A stretch of DNA of 64,000 nucleotides. Source: Cyclobacteriaceae bacterium (lineage in GTDB: Bacteria > Bacteroidota > Bacteroidia > Cytophagales > Cyclobacteriaceae). Position 1 is the first letter of the stretch, and every line of letters starts with the position of its first letter. The notes beneath the pieces are model-generated. The model was given only the letters and a program-made list of their open reading frames with translations, made no database searches and was not told the DNA's origin. Positions 9,888-18,037 of the stretch are shown here, one piece after another. Position numbers and translations under genes: made by a program. The stretch spans positions 248,001 to 312,000 of the forward strand of contig JABFRS010000001.1 in NCBI GenBank assembly GCA_013141055.1, read 5' to 3'.

Positions 9888-9924
9888 AGGGCAACATTCT
9901 GTGATGTATATCATCCGTTGCCCT
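9888..9924. promoter_or_regulatory. Inverted repeat enclosing an Fnr/Crp-like palindrome upstream of the Usp operon
   Basis: Perfect 8-bp arms AGGGCAAC (9888-9895) and GTTGCCCT (9917-9924) surround TGAT-GTAT-ATCA (9902-9913). The core matches the half-sites of the Fnr/Crp family consensus TTGAT-N4-ATCAA except for its outermost bases. It lies 65 bp upstream of the chosen ATG of the first universal stress protein and between two divergent operons. Usp genes are often controlled by Fnr-type regulators in other bacteria; that it works so here is inference. Confidence 0.5.
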
Positions 9925-9977
9925 GATTTCCGTCATCATTCTCAGAAAGAACAGTGGATACCTTCATAAAAAATCCG

Positions 9978-10814
9978 ATGAAAAAAATATTAGTGCCCTG
10001 CGACTTCTCCGAACCGGCAATCCATGCGTTCCGGGTTGCTCTTGATATTGCAACCATCTCCAAGGGGGAGGTCATGCTGTTAAATATTATTGAAACACCT
10101 TTTATGCAGGACACTATATTGATGCCTACGCTTTATTTCGAAGAACAAATGTTCGAAGACATGAAGGTGGCGGCACAGAAAAACTTCAATGCCCTTAAAA
10201 GCAATTGGGTAAAGGATCCAAAGGTGAAAGTAACCAGCTTCATTGAATATGGCGGAGTGAGCGTTACTGTTGAACAGTATGTAAAAAAGAAAAAAGCGGA
10301 CTTGATTGTAATGGGTACTGCCGGTGCTTCAGGAACCAAAGAGTTTTTTATTGGCTCCAATACCGAGAAAATCGTTCGCAGTTCAAGTGTACCTGTCATC
10401 GCCATTAAGAAATATGTCAAAGCTTCATCCATTCGTAACATTGTGTTTCCAAATACGCTGGGACAAGAACACGAAGCTTTCGTGACAAAGGTTAAGCAAC
10501 TACAGAACTTTTTTAAAGCTCGGTTGCACATCGTCTACATCAATACTCCAGCAAATTTCCGTCGAGACCCACAAACACGAAAGGATCTGAAAGCTTTTGC
10601 AAAACGATTCATGCTGAAAGACTTTACACTCAACGTATTCAATGACATAGACCCCCATAGCGGGATTGTCAATTTTGCCAATGAAATTGGCGCTGATCTG
10701 GTAGCTATGTCAACGCATGGAAGGAGAGGCTTATCACACTTGATGACCGGCAGTATTGCCGAGGATCTTGTCAATCATATTGACTTCCCGATCTGGATCA
10801 GTATTGAAAAATAA
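9978..10814 (+). CDS. Universal stress protein (UspA family, tandem Usp domains)
   Basis: A 278-residue cytoplasmic protein with two Usp folds. The first opens with KKILVPCDFSEPAIHAFRVA and ends with the ATP-binding-type signature VMGTAGASGTKEFFIGSNTEKIVRSS quoted here in parts (G-x2-G-x9-G-S/T pattern). The second is more divergent (residues about 150-278) but keeps AMSTHGRRGLSHLMTGSIAE. Tandem-domain Usp proteins are common in Bacteroidota and are induced by stress, stationary phase or low oxygen. I chose ATG 9978, directly before KKILVPCDF; the frame also offers ATG 9954. It is followed after 14 bp by a paralogue, and its upstream region carries an Fnr/Crp-like palindrome. Confidence 0.93.
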   Translation: MKKILVPCDFSEPAIHAFRVALDIATISKGEVMLLNIIETPFMQDTILMPTLYFEEQMFEDMKVAAQKNFNALKSNWVKDPKVKVTSFIEYGGVSVTVEQYVKKKKADLIVMGTAGASGTKEFFIGSNTEKIVRSSSVPVIAIKKYVKASSIRNIVFPNTLGQEHEAFVTKVKQLQNFFKARLHIVYINTPANFRRDPQTRKDLKAFAKRFMLKDFTLNVFNDIDPHSGIVNFANEIGADLVAMSTHGRRGLSHLMTGSIAEDLVNHIDFPIWISIEK

Positions 10815-10828
10815 CATTAAATAACTCT

Positions 10829-11662
10829 ATGAAAAATATCCTGGTGCCATTTGACTTTTCAAAGACTGCGTTGAACGCCTACAGGCTTGCGCTGGATATT
10901 GCCGCTTTGTCCAGGGGGAAAGTTCAGGTACTGAATGTGGTTGAGCTTCCGGCCGTATCTAATTCGGTATTCACACCGGCGGTCACATTTGGAACAGCAC
11001 TAAGAAACGAAATGAGTGACAAAGCAAAAGCTCATTTCGATAAAGTGAGCAAAGGATTTAATAAAGAAAACATACGCATTGAGTTCTTTGTAGAGTTTGG
11101 AATTCTTTCGAAGGTTATACTGAAGGTTGCTAAGAAAAATAAAATCGACCTCATTCTAATGGGGTCGCATGGTGTAAGCGCGCTGAAAGGATATTTCGTT
11201 GGCTCCAACGCCGAGAAGATCGTCCGAACATCACCTGTGCCCGTCATTATTGTAAAAAGCCTTTACAAAGGCCCGGTCAAAAATATCGTCGTTCCCTTTA
11301 TGACCGACCAGGAGAATTATCCTGACTTTTTTCTGAAGATCAAGGCACTTCAGACATTTTTCAAAGCACATCTTCATATTCTATCCGTAAATACCCCAAC
11401 AAATTTTACCCTTGATGAAGTGAATCATGAACGGATCAGGTTAGTTGCACGAAAGTTCAAACTCAAGGACTATACTGTTAATATCTTTAATCAGATCAAT
11501 GAAGAAACCGGTATCCTGAAATTTGCTGAATCGATCGATGCCGATATGATTGCGATGGGTACACACGGAAGAAAGGGACTTTCGCACCTGGTTTTTGGAA
11601 GTAAAACGGAAAATATTGCCAACCATGGTCGTGCTTTACTGTGGACGACGGTTTTGAAATAA
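10829..11662 (+). CDS. Universal stress protein (UspA family, tandem Usp domains), paralogue of the preceding gene
   Basis: A 277-residue protein with the same two-domain layout as its neighbour: KNILVPFDFSKTALNAYRLA at the start, LMGSHGVSALKGYFVGSNAE ending domain one, and AMGTHGRKGLSHLVFGSKTE ending domain two. The two proteins align along their whole length, including VKNIVVPFMTDQE versus IRNIVFPNTLGQE in the domain-two opening, so they are a tandem duplication. The gap to the preceding stop is 14 bp, so they should be co-transcribed. The C-terminus (HGRALLWTTVLK) departs from the usual FPIWI/VPVL ending. Role: stress survival; binding partner or nucleotide unknown. Confidence 0.93.
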   Translation: MKNILVPFDFSKTALNAYRLALDIAALSRGKVQVLNVVELPAVSNSVFTPAVTFGTALRNEMSDKAKAHFDKVSKGFNKENIRIEFFVEFGILSKVILKVAKKNKIDLILMGSHGVSALKGYFVGSNAEKIVRTSPVPVIIVKSLYKGPVKNIVVPFMTDQENYPDFFLKIKALQTFFKAHLHILSVNTPTNFTLDEVNHERIRLVARKFKLKDYTVNIFNQINEETGILKFAESIDADMIAMGTHGRKGLSHLVFGSKTENIANHGRALLWTTVLK

Positions 11663-11708
11663 ATCCTTCCATTTGGCTTACATATTATAATTTTGAGAAA
11701 ATCTAAAT

Positions 11709-12482
11709 ATGAAAAAGTCATCTATTCTCATCTTTCTTTTCTCGCTGATTACGTGTGCAACGTTGGCGGCTCCCTCGCGCGAATATTACGAACTCCGGAC
11801 TTACCGTTTTACCAGCATCGCGCAGCAGGAACGAGTTGAGACATATTTACAAAAAGCGCTACTGCCAAGCTTGCATCGTTTGGGCATAAAAAGAGTAGGA
11901 GTATTCAAGCCTGTTGAGACCGATAGTACCTATGGGAAAAAATTAATTGCCCTGATTCCCTTCCGTTCATTTGATGACTTTGAGTCGATGGCAGAAAAAC
12001 TTGCCAAGGACAAGCAATATCTTGAAGATGGTAAGGATTATATCGATGCAGTCTTTGACAACCCGCCTTATGCCCGAATTGAAACCATAATCCTAAAAGC
12101 ATTTTCCGAAATGCCGATATCAGCGGTTCCGGATTTGAAATTGCCAGTGAACGAGCGTATATATGAATTGAGAAGTTATGAAGGTCACACAGAAAAGATT
12201 TACCGCAACAAAGTTCAGATGTTCAATGCCGGTGACGAAGTAGGGCTTTTCAAGCGTCTTGGATTCAATGCGGTTTTCTACGGAGAAGTACTTGCTGGCA
12301 GTACGATGCCCAATCTGATGTACATGACCTCTTTTGAGAATCAGGCATCGCGCGATGAGCATTGGAAGGCATTCGGGCAAGATCCGCAGTGGAAAAAATT
12401 ATCTTCGATGCCCGAGTATCAGCATAATGTTTCAAAGAATGTTACACGTTTCTTTAGACCAACTAGTTACTCTGATATTTAA
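11709..12482 (+). CDS. Secreted NIPSNAP family protein
   Basis: A 257-residue protein with a Sec signal peptide (KKSSILIFLFSLITCATLAA) and two NIPSNAP ferredoxin-like repeats. The first starts REYYELRTYRFTSIAQQERV, the second ERIYELRSYEGHTEKIYRNK and continues into LGFNAVFYGEVLAGSTMPNLM and MPEYQHNVSKNVTRFF. The YELRTY/YELRSY pair is the family hallmark. Bacterial NIPSNAP proteins have no firm biochemical role; exported versions are common in Bacteroidota. It starts 46 bp after the second Usp gene and may be part of that transcript. Confidence 0.88.
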   Translation: MKKSSILIFLFSLITCATLAAPSREYYELRTYRFTSIAQQERVETYLQKALLPSLHRLGIKRVGVFKPVETDSTYGKKLIALIPFRSFDDFESMAEKLAKDKQYLEDGKDYIDAVFDNPPYARIETIILKAFSEMPISAVPDLKLPVNERIYELRSYEGHTEKIYRNKVQMFNAGDEVGLFKRLGFNAVFYGEVLAGSTMPNLMYMTSFENQASRDEHWKAFGQDPQWKKLSSMPEYQHNVSKNVTRFFRPTSYSDI

Positions 12483-12791
12483 AGGAAGTTTGTACAGCAG
12501 GGCCTCGTCTCTGCAATCTTGAACCAGAATTATTTGCGTTCGCTACGAATTCCAACTGGACAACTGCGTCCAGTATAATGTATCAAATCGGTCATTCGAG
12601 ATTACATGACGGGCATTACCGGCGTGATCACCAAACATGATTTGCCAAAAAGTATTTTTATGTATTTTTATGCTTGTTCATTTGTAGTAAGGTGTTCTTT
12701 GCTAAAATTCTGCTACGCATTCATCGTAACGCATTGACATTCAACAAAGAGAAGATTTTGTATCGGCAAGTAACCTGTGAACTAAAAGACA
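12483..12791. other. Intergenic stretch with no gene before the first dispersed repeat
   Basis: This 309-bp gap has no convincing coding frame. It contains a small hairpin (GGAC and GTCC arms near 12560-12575) and, from 12645, the first copy of the dispersed roughly 130-bp element described separately. The gap ends at the ATG of an AraC-type regulator. Confidence 0.6.
12645..12772 (+). repeat. Dispersed intergenic element, copy R1
   Basis: One of four direct copies sharing the landmarks GTATTTTTATGCTTG, TTGTAGTRAGGTGTTCTTTG, CTAAAATYCTGC, a small hairpin (TACG-N7-CGTA here), ACGYATTGACATT, and AGAGAAGATT followed by TCGGCAA. In this copy the element ends about 20 bp before the ATG of an AraC gene. 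No coding frame runs through it. Confidence 0.8.
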
Positions 12792-13706
12792 ATGGTAAAT
12801 CATTTGTTTCAGAACAACTTGAATAAGATAAAAGATATTCCGACTCTTTCGAATGATGGCTTTAAGATCATCATGTCCTACTACGATCCTATCGAATACA
12901 GTAAAAAAAACTTTAATGATTTTTATATCCATGGGCTTTCGGATAAGACTTATGAGATAAAAATCCCATTACCACCTCACCGTCAGACCAACAATTCAAT
13001 TATCCTGGTAACCAAGGGGTCGCTTGTCTCAAGTTCTGGTTTTGATAATTTTAAAATTGATCAGAACAGCATGATCGTTGTGCCAGCCGGTCAAATAACA
13101 AGTCTCTTATCGATGTCCTCCAATATTGAAGGATATTATCTCCACTTTGGTACAAACTATCTGTCCCAGACAAATCTTGATTTTTCCGACTGGCTGACAC
13201 GGCCTGTAATCCGATTCAAAAAAGATGAAGTGAAACATCTGACAACACTGCTTCATCGCATGCAAAGACTGAATGAACGTGGAGTTAATACAGCAATCCT
13301 GAAATTGTATCTGAAGACTTTTCTTGCCGAAATGAAGCAGTCAATTGACTTTCAGATGAGAATGAATTTGCCTGCCCACGAAAGAATAACTATTGATTTT
13401 AAAAAGCTGTTGAACTATAATATCAGGAACCATCAGTCAGCCGGTTTTTACGCAGAAAAGCTTCACATTACAACCAATCATTTAAACAAATCGGTTAAAG
13501 CTACTTTACGTAGATCCGCATCTTCGTTGATCGATGAAACCTTAGTTGTAGAAGCCAAAATAGTAATGCAAGAAAGCCGGGCCAGTATAAGTGAAGTTGC
13601 TTTCGAATTGGGATTTCACGACCCTTCGTACTTTGGTCGCTTTTTTAAAAAGCATACCGGTTTCGTTCCCAATGAATACCGGAAGATGATTGAATTGTCC
13701 GAGTAG
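12792..13706 (+). CDS. AraC family transcriptional regulator
   Basis: A 304-residue cytoplasmic regulator. The N-terminal half (about 1-190) looks like a cupin-type sensing domain (PLPPHRQTNNSIILVTKGSL, SMIVVPAGQITSL). The C-terminal 100 residues hold two helix-turn-helix units: SAGFYAEKLHITTNHLNKSV, then ISEVAFELGFHDPSYFGRFF and KKHTGFVPNEYRK, the AraC signature. It is followed in the same direction by a DoxX-like gene, an outer-membrane-type protein and a DUF2798 protein, which it may control. Dispersed element R1 supplies its immediate upstream region. The ligand cannot be inferred. Confidence 0.92.
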   Translation: MVNHLFQNNLNKIKDIPTLSNDGFKIIMSYYDPIEYSKKNFNDFYIHGLSDKTYEIKIPLPPHRQTNNSIILVTKGSLVSSSGFDNFKIDQNSMIVVPAGQITSLLSMSSNIEGYYLHFGTNYLSQTNLDFSDWLTRPVIRFKKDEVKHLTTLLHRMQRLNERGVNTAILKLYLKTFLAEMKQSIDFQMRMNLPAHERITIDFKKLLNYNIRNHQSAGFYAEKLHITTNHLNKSVKATLRRSASSLIDETLVVEAKIVMQESRASISEVAFELGFHDPSYFGRFFKKHTGFVPNEYRKMIELSE

Positions 13707-13792
13707 TTGCCTCATCAGTCCTGACTTTCAAGATCTATCGCAAATATCTTTGCTTAGATCAAATAACAGACAGAGTGAGGAGAGATACAATA

Positions 13793-14149
13793 ATGTATTG
13801 GGTTGCGACCAGTCTTGTTGCAATTATGGGATTGACTGCAGGCGTTATCTATTTCGTAAGTCCTGACATAGCCAGGGAGTTCACTCACCTGGGATTTCCG
13901 GATTACTTCAGAATTGAATTGGGCACTGCCAAAATAATCGGGGCGCTTGCCCTCATTATCCCTACTGTCTCTCATCGAATTAAAGAATGGACCTACGCAG
14001 GGTTTGCTATCGTATTTGCGTCTGCTATTACAGCACATCTCGTAGTAGAAGGAATGCCGGAAGCAATTAGCCCCGCAGTGTCACTTTTATTTTTATGTGT
14101 CTCATACATATACTTTACAAAAGTGAAGAGCTTTAAAATAGTAAGCTGA
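13793..14149 (+). CDS. DoxX-like family membrane protein
   Basis: A 118-residue protein with four hydrophobic segments (about residues 3-26, 42-62, 67-88 and 94-112). The pattern IYFVSPDIAREFTHLGFPDY followed by FRIELGTAKIIGALALIIP is typical of the DoxX-like family found in Bacteroidota. I start at ATG 13793, which has an unusually good purine-rich AGGAGA 12 nt upstream; the frame also has a GTG at 13775 that would add six charged residues. Function in this family is not established; some DoxX relatives are linked to quinone or redox processes. It follows the AraC gene by 86 bp. Confidence 0.85.
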   Translation: MYWVATSLVAIMGLTAGVIYFVSPDIAREFTHLGFPDYFRIELGTAKIIGALALIIPTVSHRIKEWTYAGFAIVFASAITAHLVVEGMPEAISPAVSLLFLCVSYIYFTKVKSFKIVS

Positions 14150-14200
14150 CAAACGCTATCAATTAGCTTCTTCTTAATTCCATTATTTAAAAACCTAATA

Positions 14201-14896
14201 ATGAAGTTCCAGTTTCCATTAGTATGCTTTTTACTTCTTGTGATCATACGAGGTCATGGACAAACGCAAGACAGGTTACAAGTACAAAGTGTCGCAGAAG
14301 AAAGTGCGCCCATCCCTATCGAACTCTTTGCGGGACATCAGGCACTCGCCTTTCAGCTGATCGTTAGCAAACAACTTTCTCCAAAGTCAAGATTCGGATT
14401 CTTCAATGTGACCAACTTTACTGGTGATTATAAAGAGGACCACCAAACGTCTGAGTTCTTTTCTCAATCATTGTTAAGTGCAAACATATGGAAAGGATTT
14501 TCGTTGACCGGTGGAGTTTCAGCAATTGGCTCCTCAGACGCTGGTGGAACAAGTGTGAGGCCCACAGCTGGATTGCAATATCTTTTTACTAGTCGAAACT
14601 TTCTAATTGTTGTGTTACCGCGAATGGACCTGACTCAAACCTACAACTTCGAAACTTTCTCAGTCATAGAGTATAAGCCGATGTTTTCAAAAAACTGGGG
14701 TCTGTATACCAGGTTGCAAGGTCTTTATAATTACAATTCAAAACTCGATTTCCATGAGGTAAGTAGTGTCTATGTAAGACTCGGAGTTTCATATAAAAAT
14801 ATTCAGTTCGGCTTAGGTTCAAACCATGACTTCTATGGACCGACTAACATCAACGTTAACAACTACGGCTTTTTTATCAGGACAGAATTATTTTAA
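14201..14896 (+). CDS. Putative outer-membrane beta-barrel protein, uncharacterised
   Basis: A 231-residue protein with a signal peptide (KFQFPLVCFLLLVIIRGHGQ) and a body of alternating short strands rich in F, Y, G and N (LSPKSRFGFFNVTNFTGDY, SLTGGVSAIGSSDAGGTSV, YFTSR-like turns), ending NNYGFFIRTELF. A terminal Phe on the last strand is a usual mark of outer-membrane barrels. I do not recognise a named family. It lies 51 bp after the DoxX-like gene and 11 bp before the DUF2798 gene, so the three are likely one transcript. Barrel nature is an inference from composition. Confidence 0.7.
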   Translation: MKFQFPLVCFLLLVIIRGHGQTQDRLQVQSVAEESAPIPIELFAGHQALAFQLIVSKQLSPKSRFGFFNVTNFTGDYKEDHQTSEFFSQSLLSANIWKGFSLTGGVSAIGSSDAGGTSVRPTAGLQYLFTSRNFLIVVLPRMDLTQTYNFETFSVIEYKPMFSKNWGLYTRLQGLYNYNSKLDFHEVSSVYVRLGVSYKNIQFGLGSNHDFYGPTNINVNNYGFFIRTELF

Positions 14897-14907
14897 CAAC
14901 CAAACAA

Positions 14908-15138
14908 ATGAAGCTATCTAAAGTGCAAGGAATTATTGTGTTTACAATTTTAGTTTCTCTAGCGATGTCTGCCATTATGAGCTTCGGGCTACTATTGGTC
15001 AGAATGGGCTGGAAGCCGGACTTTATGACGATATGGTTCTGGGATTATTTTGTGGTGGATCTTTGGTTATCAATTCCGACAGGCTTCACCGTTGTACCAT
15101 TGCTGAAGAAACTGGTGGATCGTTTCACCGTGAAATAA
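14908..15138 (+). CDS. DUF2798 small membrane protein
   Basis: A 76-residue protein with two membrane helices (about 8-32 and 45-66). The pattern AMSAIMSFGLLLVRMGWKPD, then FWDYFVVDLWLSIPTGFTV and PLLKKLVDR, is diagnostic of DUF2798. Its function is unknown. It starts 11 bp after the preceding outer-membrane-type gene and closes the small AraC-DoxX-OMP-DUF2798 block, which is bracketed by dispersed elements R1 and R2. Confidence 0.85.
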   Translation: MKLSKVQGIIVFTILVSLAMSAIMSFGLLLVRMGWKPDFMTIWFWDYFVVDLWLSIPTGFTVVPLLKKLVDRFTVK

Positions 15139-15198
15139 TTTAATCATTAATGTTAACGAGATGGACAGATCATGGGCGAGATTTATCTTGATGATTTT

Positions 15199-15328
15199 CC
15201 AAAAAGTATTTTTATGTATTTTTATGCTTGTCAATTTGTAGTGAGGTGTTCTTTGCTAAATCCCGCTACGCATCGGGCGTAACGTATTGACATTTAATCA
15301 AGAGAAGATTCTGCATCGGGAAATAGCC
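15199..15328 (+). repeat. Dispersed intergenic element, copy R2
   Basis: Second copy of the element, full length, with the clearest hairpin: TACGC-ATCGG-GCGTA. It sits after the DUF2798 stop and before the convergent end of an AraC gene, so unlike R1 and R3 it has no same-strand start codon just downstream. Identity to R1 is high over the first 70 bases by eye. Confidence 0.8.
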
Positions 15329-15403
15329 TACAGTTAGAAACCCAAATATATACGGGTAACCTATGTTTTTTCAGGTCAGTTAGATCTTGATAACATATTC
15401 TAC

Positions 15404-16300
15404 TCAATTCATCGAAGTTCTGTACTCAAGCGGAGTAACTCCTGTATGCTGCTTAAACAACCGGGTAAAATGCTGCGGGTATTTGAAACCCAATTCATAA
15501 GCAATTTCACTCACTGATTTCTTTTTATCGAATATCTTTGCTTTTGCTTCATCAATCAGTTTCAGGTGAATGTATTCATTGGCCGATTTACCAGTTTCCT
15601 TCTTAATGAGATCACCAAAATAATTTGCTGACAGATTCAATTCACTCGCGCACCAGGCAACGGATGGCAATCCTATTTCCTGAGGTTTGTCAGATGAAAA
15701 GAAGTCATTGAGTAATGTTTCAAAACGTTCGAGTATCCCTTTGTTTGTATTGTCCCTGGTGATGAATTGCCGGTCGTAAAACCGCACACAATAATTCAGG
15801 AACAATTCGATGTTTGATGCAATCAACGTCTTACTATGCTTATCAACAGCATGCTCAAGTTCATATCTGATTTTCGAAAAGCAGTCCAGAATAATTTGTC
15901 TTTCGCGTTCGGAAAGGTGAAGTGCTTCATTGGTTGTGTAGGAAAAAAACGAGTAGTCATTCATGTGACGTCCAAGAGATGTACCATGAATGAAATCGGC
16001 GTGGAATACAAGTGCAAGCCCTTGAGGCTGGTAGAATTCATCACCGTGAGATCCGATCACCTGTCCCGGAGCCAGGAACACAAGGGTGCCTTCCTCATAG
16101 TCGTAGTTACTGATGCCGTATTTAAGATCTCCGCATTTTATTTCCTTCAGAAATACAACATAAAAACCGTAGCTCATTCGCCTGAGTTGGCGTGGAGCTG
16201 CTTTTGAAAGATCAACGACACTAACGAGCGGATGCAGGGTCTCATTTCTGTTAAATGTGTTGTACTGACTGATCGTTTCAAACTTCAATATTTCGTCCAT
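15404..16300 (-). CDS. AraC family transcriptional regulator, divergent from the hydrolase/Mo-enzyme cluster
   Basis: A 298-residue regulator. The N-terminal part has a cupin-like sensing fold (YGISNYDYEEGTLVFLAPGQ, EFYQPQGLALVFHADF). The C-terminal AraC domain reads LPSVAWCASELNLSANYFGD, then KKSVSEIAYELGFKYPQHFT and RLFKQHTGVTPLEYRTSMN. It is transcribed away from an eight-gene plus-strand run beginning at 16467, with a 166-bp shared control region, the standard layout of an AraC activator and its target operon. It resembles the AraC protein at 27378-28274 in length and in the PLVSVVDLSKA/PLISIVSCNPS opening. Its ligand is not predictable. Confidence 0.93.
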   Translation of the reverse strand: MDEILKFETISQYNTFNRNETLHPLVSVVDLSKAAPRQLRRMSYGFYVVFLKEIKCGDLKYGISNYDYEEGTLVFLAPGQVIGSHGDEFYQPQGLALVFHADFIHGTSLGRHMNDYSFFSYTTNEALHLSERERQIILDCFSKIRYELEHAVDKHSKTLIASNIELFLNYCVRFYDRQFITRDNTNKGILERFETLLNDFFSSDKPQEIGLPSVAWCASELNLSANYFGDLIKKETGKSANEYIHLKLIDEAKAKIFDKKKSVSEIAYELGFKYPQHFTRLFKQHTGVTPLEYRTSMN

Positions 16301-16466
16301 ATCCTTATCGATAATTGTTCAAAATTATGGTTTCCCGACCGGATTCCGGCGATTCTATGTTCAAATCAGTGAAATTGGTAGGTGAACCCGTAATCCATAT
16401 ACTTCCGTGACCCCAAAATGGCCACACCTTTGTATCGTTATTAAAGCGGAAAATAGAGTCCATAAA
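16301..16466. promoter_or_regulatory. Divergent control region between the AraC gene and the hydrolase cluster
   Basis: A 166-bp gap between divergent start codons. It contains the short inverted repeat CCGG-ATT-CCGG near 16340 and, nearer the operon, CACCTTTG about 40 bp before the ATG, an imperfect version of the Bacteroidota -7 box TAnnTTTG. AraC binding sites are too variable to assign by eye. Confidence 0.4.
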
Positions 16467-17540
16467 ATGAAAAGAATACAATCAACCATACTAATAGCGA
16501 TGACGGTGATAACTATTGTTAATGCACAAACGACGCAAAAGGCTTCTACAACTAATCCATTCACACTAGTATATCAGGGAGCGATAGTAGAAAACATTAA
16601 GGGTAAGGTGAACATCCATCCGGTGATCTATAGGCTCAACGGAATTGACATCGCCGCTAATGTTTACACGCCAGCTAATTATGATGAATCAAAGAAATAC
16701 CCTGCTATTGTTGTAGCTCATCCTAACGGTGGAGTTAAAGAGCAGGCGGCCGGACTTTATGCACAGCGTCTTGCGGAATCTGGTTATATTACTATTGCTG
16801 CTGACGCTGCTTACCAGGGTGCAAGTGGTGGAGAGCCACGTCACACTGACAAACCAGCTTACCGCATTGACGACATTCGCGGAATGGCAGATTTTATTTC
16901 TGGCTATGCAGGAGTTGACGCAAGTCGTATGGGGGTATTGGGTATCTGCGGCGGCGGTGGATACACGTTGAAAGCGGCCCAATCTGATAAGAGGTTTAAA
17001 GCCGTTTCCACATTGAGCATGTTTAACTCTGGAGAGGTAAGGCGCAACGGTTTTCAAAACTCTCAGCTATCAACCATTCAGGAGCGTTTGCAAAAAGCTT
17101 CAGACGCACGCTCTCAGGAAGCCACAGGTGGTAAAATAATATATGCTGGTGTAGCCAGCATTACCGACGAGGAGATCGCTAAAACTTCAACTGATTTGTA
17201 CCGGGAAGGATATCAGTATTATTATAGAACTCATGCACATCCCAATTCAACCTTTCTGTATACCATGAGTAGTTTGCTAGACCTCATGACATGGGACGCT
17301 GCAACAAGTATGGATCTAATCAATCAACCGCTATTGATGATTGTTGGAAGCAAGGCGGATACCAAGTACATGTCAGATGAAGCATTTCCTAAAGCAACCA
17401 ACGCAAAGAGCAAGGAGATGTTTGTACTTGAGGGAGCGACACACATTCAAAGTTATTGGAAGCCCGAGTATGTAAATAAAGCAGTAATCAAATTGACTGA
17501 CTTCTTTAACAAGAATTTAAATACTCAACAGTCGAACTAG
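16467..17540 (+). CDS. Secreted alpha/beta hydrolase of dienelactone-hydrolase-like type (cysteine nucleophile)
   Basis: A 357-residue exported hydrolase. The start MKRIQSTILIAMTVITIVNA is a Sec signal peptide, so I begin at ATG 16467, not at the earlier ATG of the same frame (16407). The fold begins with YPAIVVAHPNGGVKEQAAGL (oxyanion region), followed by the nucleophile elbow GVLGICGGGGYTLKAA. Here the nucleophile position is Cys, as in dienelactone hydrolases (GxCxGG), not the Ser of esterases. An acid follows (SKADTKYMSDEAF) and a likely catalytic His is in EGATHIQSYW. It leads the operon and is only 5 bp from the following cupin gene. The substrate is unknown. Confidence 0.88.
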   Translation: MKRIQSTILIAMTVITIVNAQTTQKASTTNPFTLVYQGAIVENIKGKVNIHPVIYRLNGIDIAANVYTPANYDESKKYPAIVVAHPNGGVKEQAAGLYAQRLAESGYITIAADAAYQGASGGEPRHTDKPAYRIDDIRGMADFISGYAGVDASRMGVLGICGGGGYTLKAAQSDKRFKAVSTLSMFNSGEVRRNGFQNSQLSTIQERLQKASDARSQEATGGKIIYAGVASITDEEIAKTSTDLYREGYQYYYRTHAHPNSTFLYTMSSLLDLMTWDAATSMDLINQPLLMIVGSKADTKYMSDEAFPKATNAKSKEMFVLEGATHIQSYWKPEYVNKAVIKLTDFFNKNLNTQQSN

Positions 17541-17545
17541 ATCAT

Positions 17546-18013
17546 ATGAAGAAAATTTCAGGATTCGCTATCTTCCTTTTCTTGATAACTGCCTGCACGC
17601 AGGATAAGCACGACTTTCATCAATCCTTGACGAACAGTGTATTTCCAAAGGGAAACAAGATCACCAATAACAATTTCACTGGCACAGCCTATCTGCAAAA
17701 TCTGATGGACGCGGATAGTCTTAATCCGACTTCTGTTGGTAACGTAACGTTCGAACCCGGTGCACGATCAAAATGGCACCTGCACCCCGGTGGCCAGATT
17801 CTGTTGGTGATGGACGGAGTTGGATACTACCAGGAGAAAGGACAAGCAAAGAAAATAATTCGAAAGGGTAACGTCGTAAAATGTCCTGCAAACGTACTTC
17901 ATTGGCATGGAGCAAGTGTTGATACTGCCTTTGTACAAATTGCTATAACAAATCGTCACCTGGGTGAAACAGTTTGGCAACAGGAAGTAACGGAAGTTGA
18001 ATACAAAAATTAA
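17546..18013 (+). CDS. Cupin-domain lipoprotein (mandelonitrile-lyase-like cupin)
   Basis: A 155-residue protein with a lipoprotein-type start (FAIFLFLITAC then TQDK). It has one cupin barrel with metal ligands in RSKWHLHPGGQILLVMDGVG and in PANVLHWHGASVDTAFVQIA. The pattern FEPGARSxWHxHPGGQ is that of the small cupins annotated as (R)-mandelonitrile lyase-like or carboxymuconolactone-associated. The gap to the preceding gene is 5 bp, giving tight coupling. A periplasmic, membrane-anchored location is inferred from the lipobox. Its role in the pathway could be isomerisation or lyase chemistry; nothing in the sequence decides. Confidence 0.88.
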   Translation: MKKISGFAIFLFLITACTQDKHDFHQSLTNSVFPKGNKITNNNFTGTAYLQNLMDADSLNPTSVGNVTFEPGARSKWHLHPGGQILLVMDGVGYYQEKGQAKKIIRKGNVVKCPANVLHWHGASVDTAFVQIAITNRHLGETVWQQEVTEVEYKN

Positions 18014-18037
18014 TTCCAAAGAAATTAAGTGAACAAC

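Noticed and set aside
13775-13792. GTG start for the DoxX-like gene
   Set aside because: It would overlap the purine-rich AGGAGA that is well placed for the ATG at 13793.
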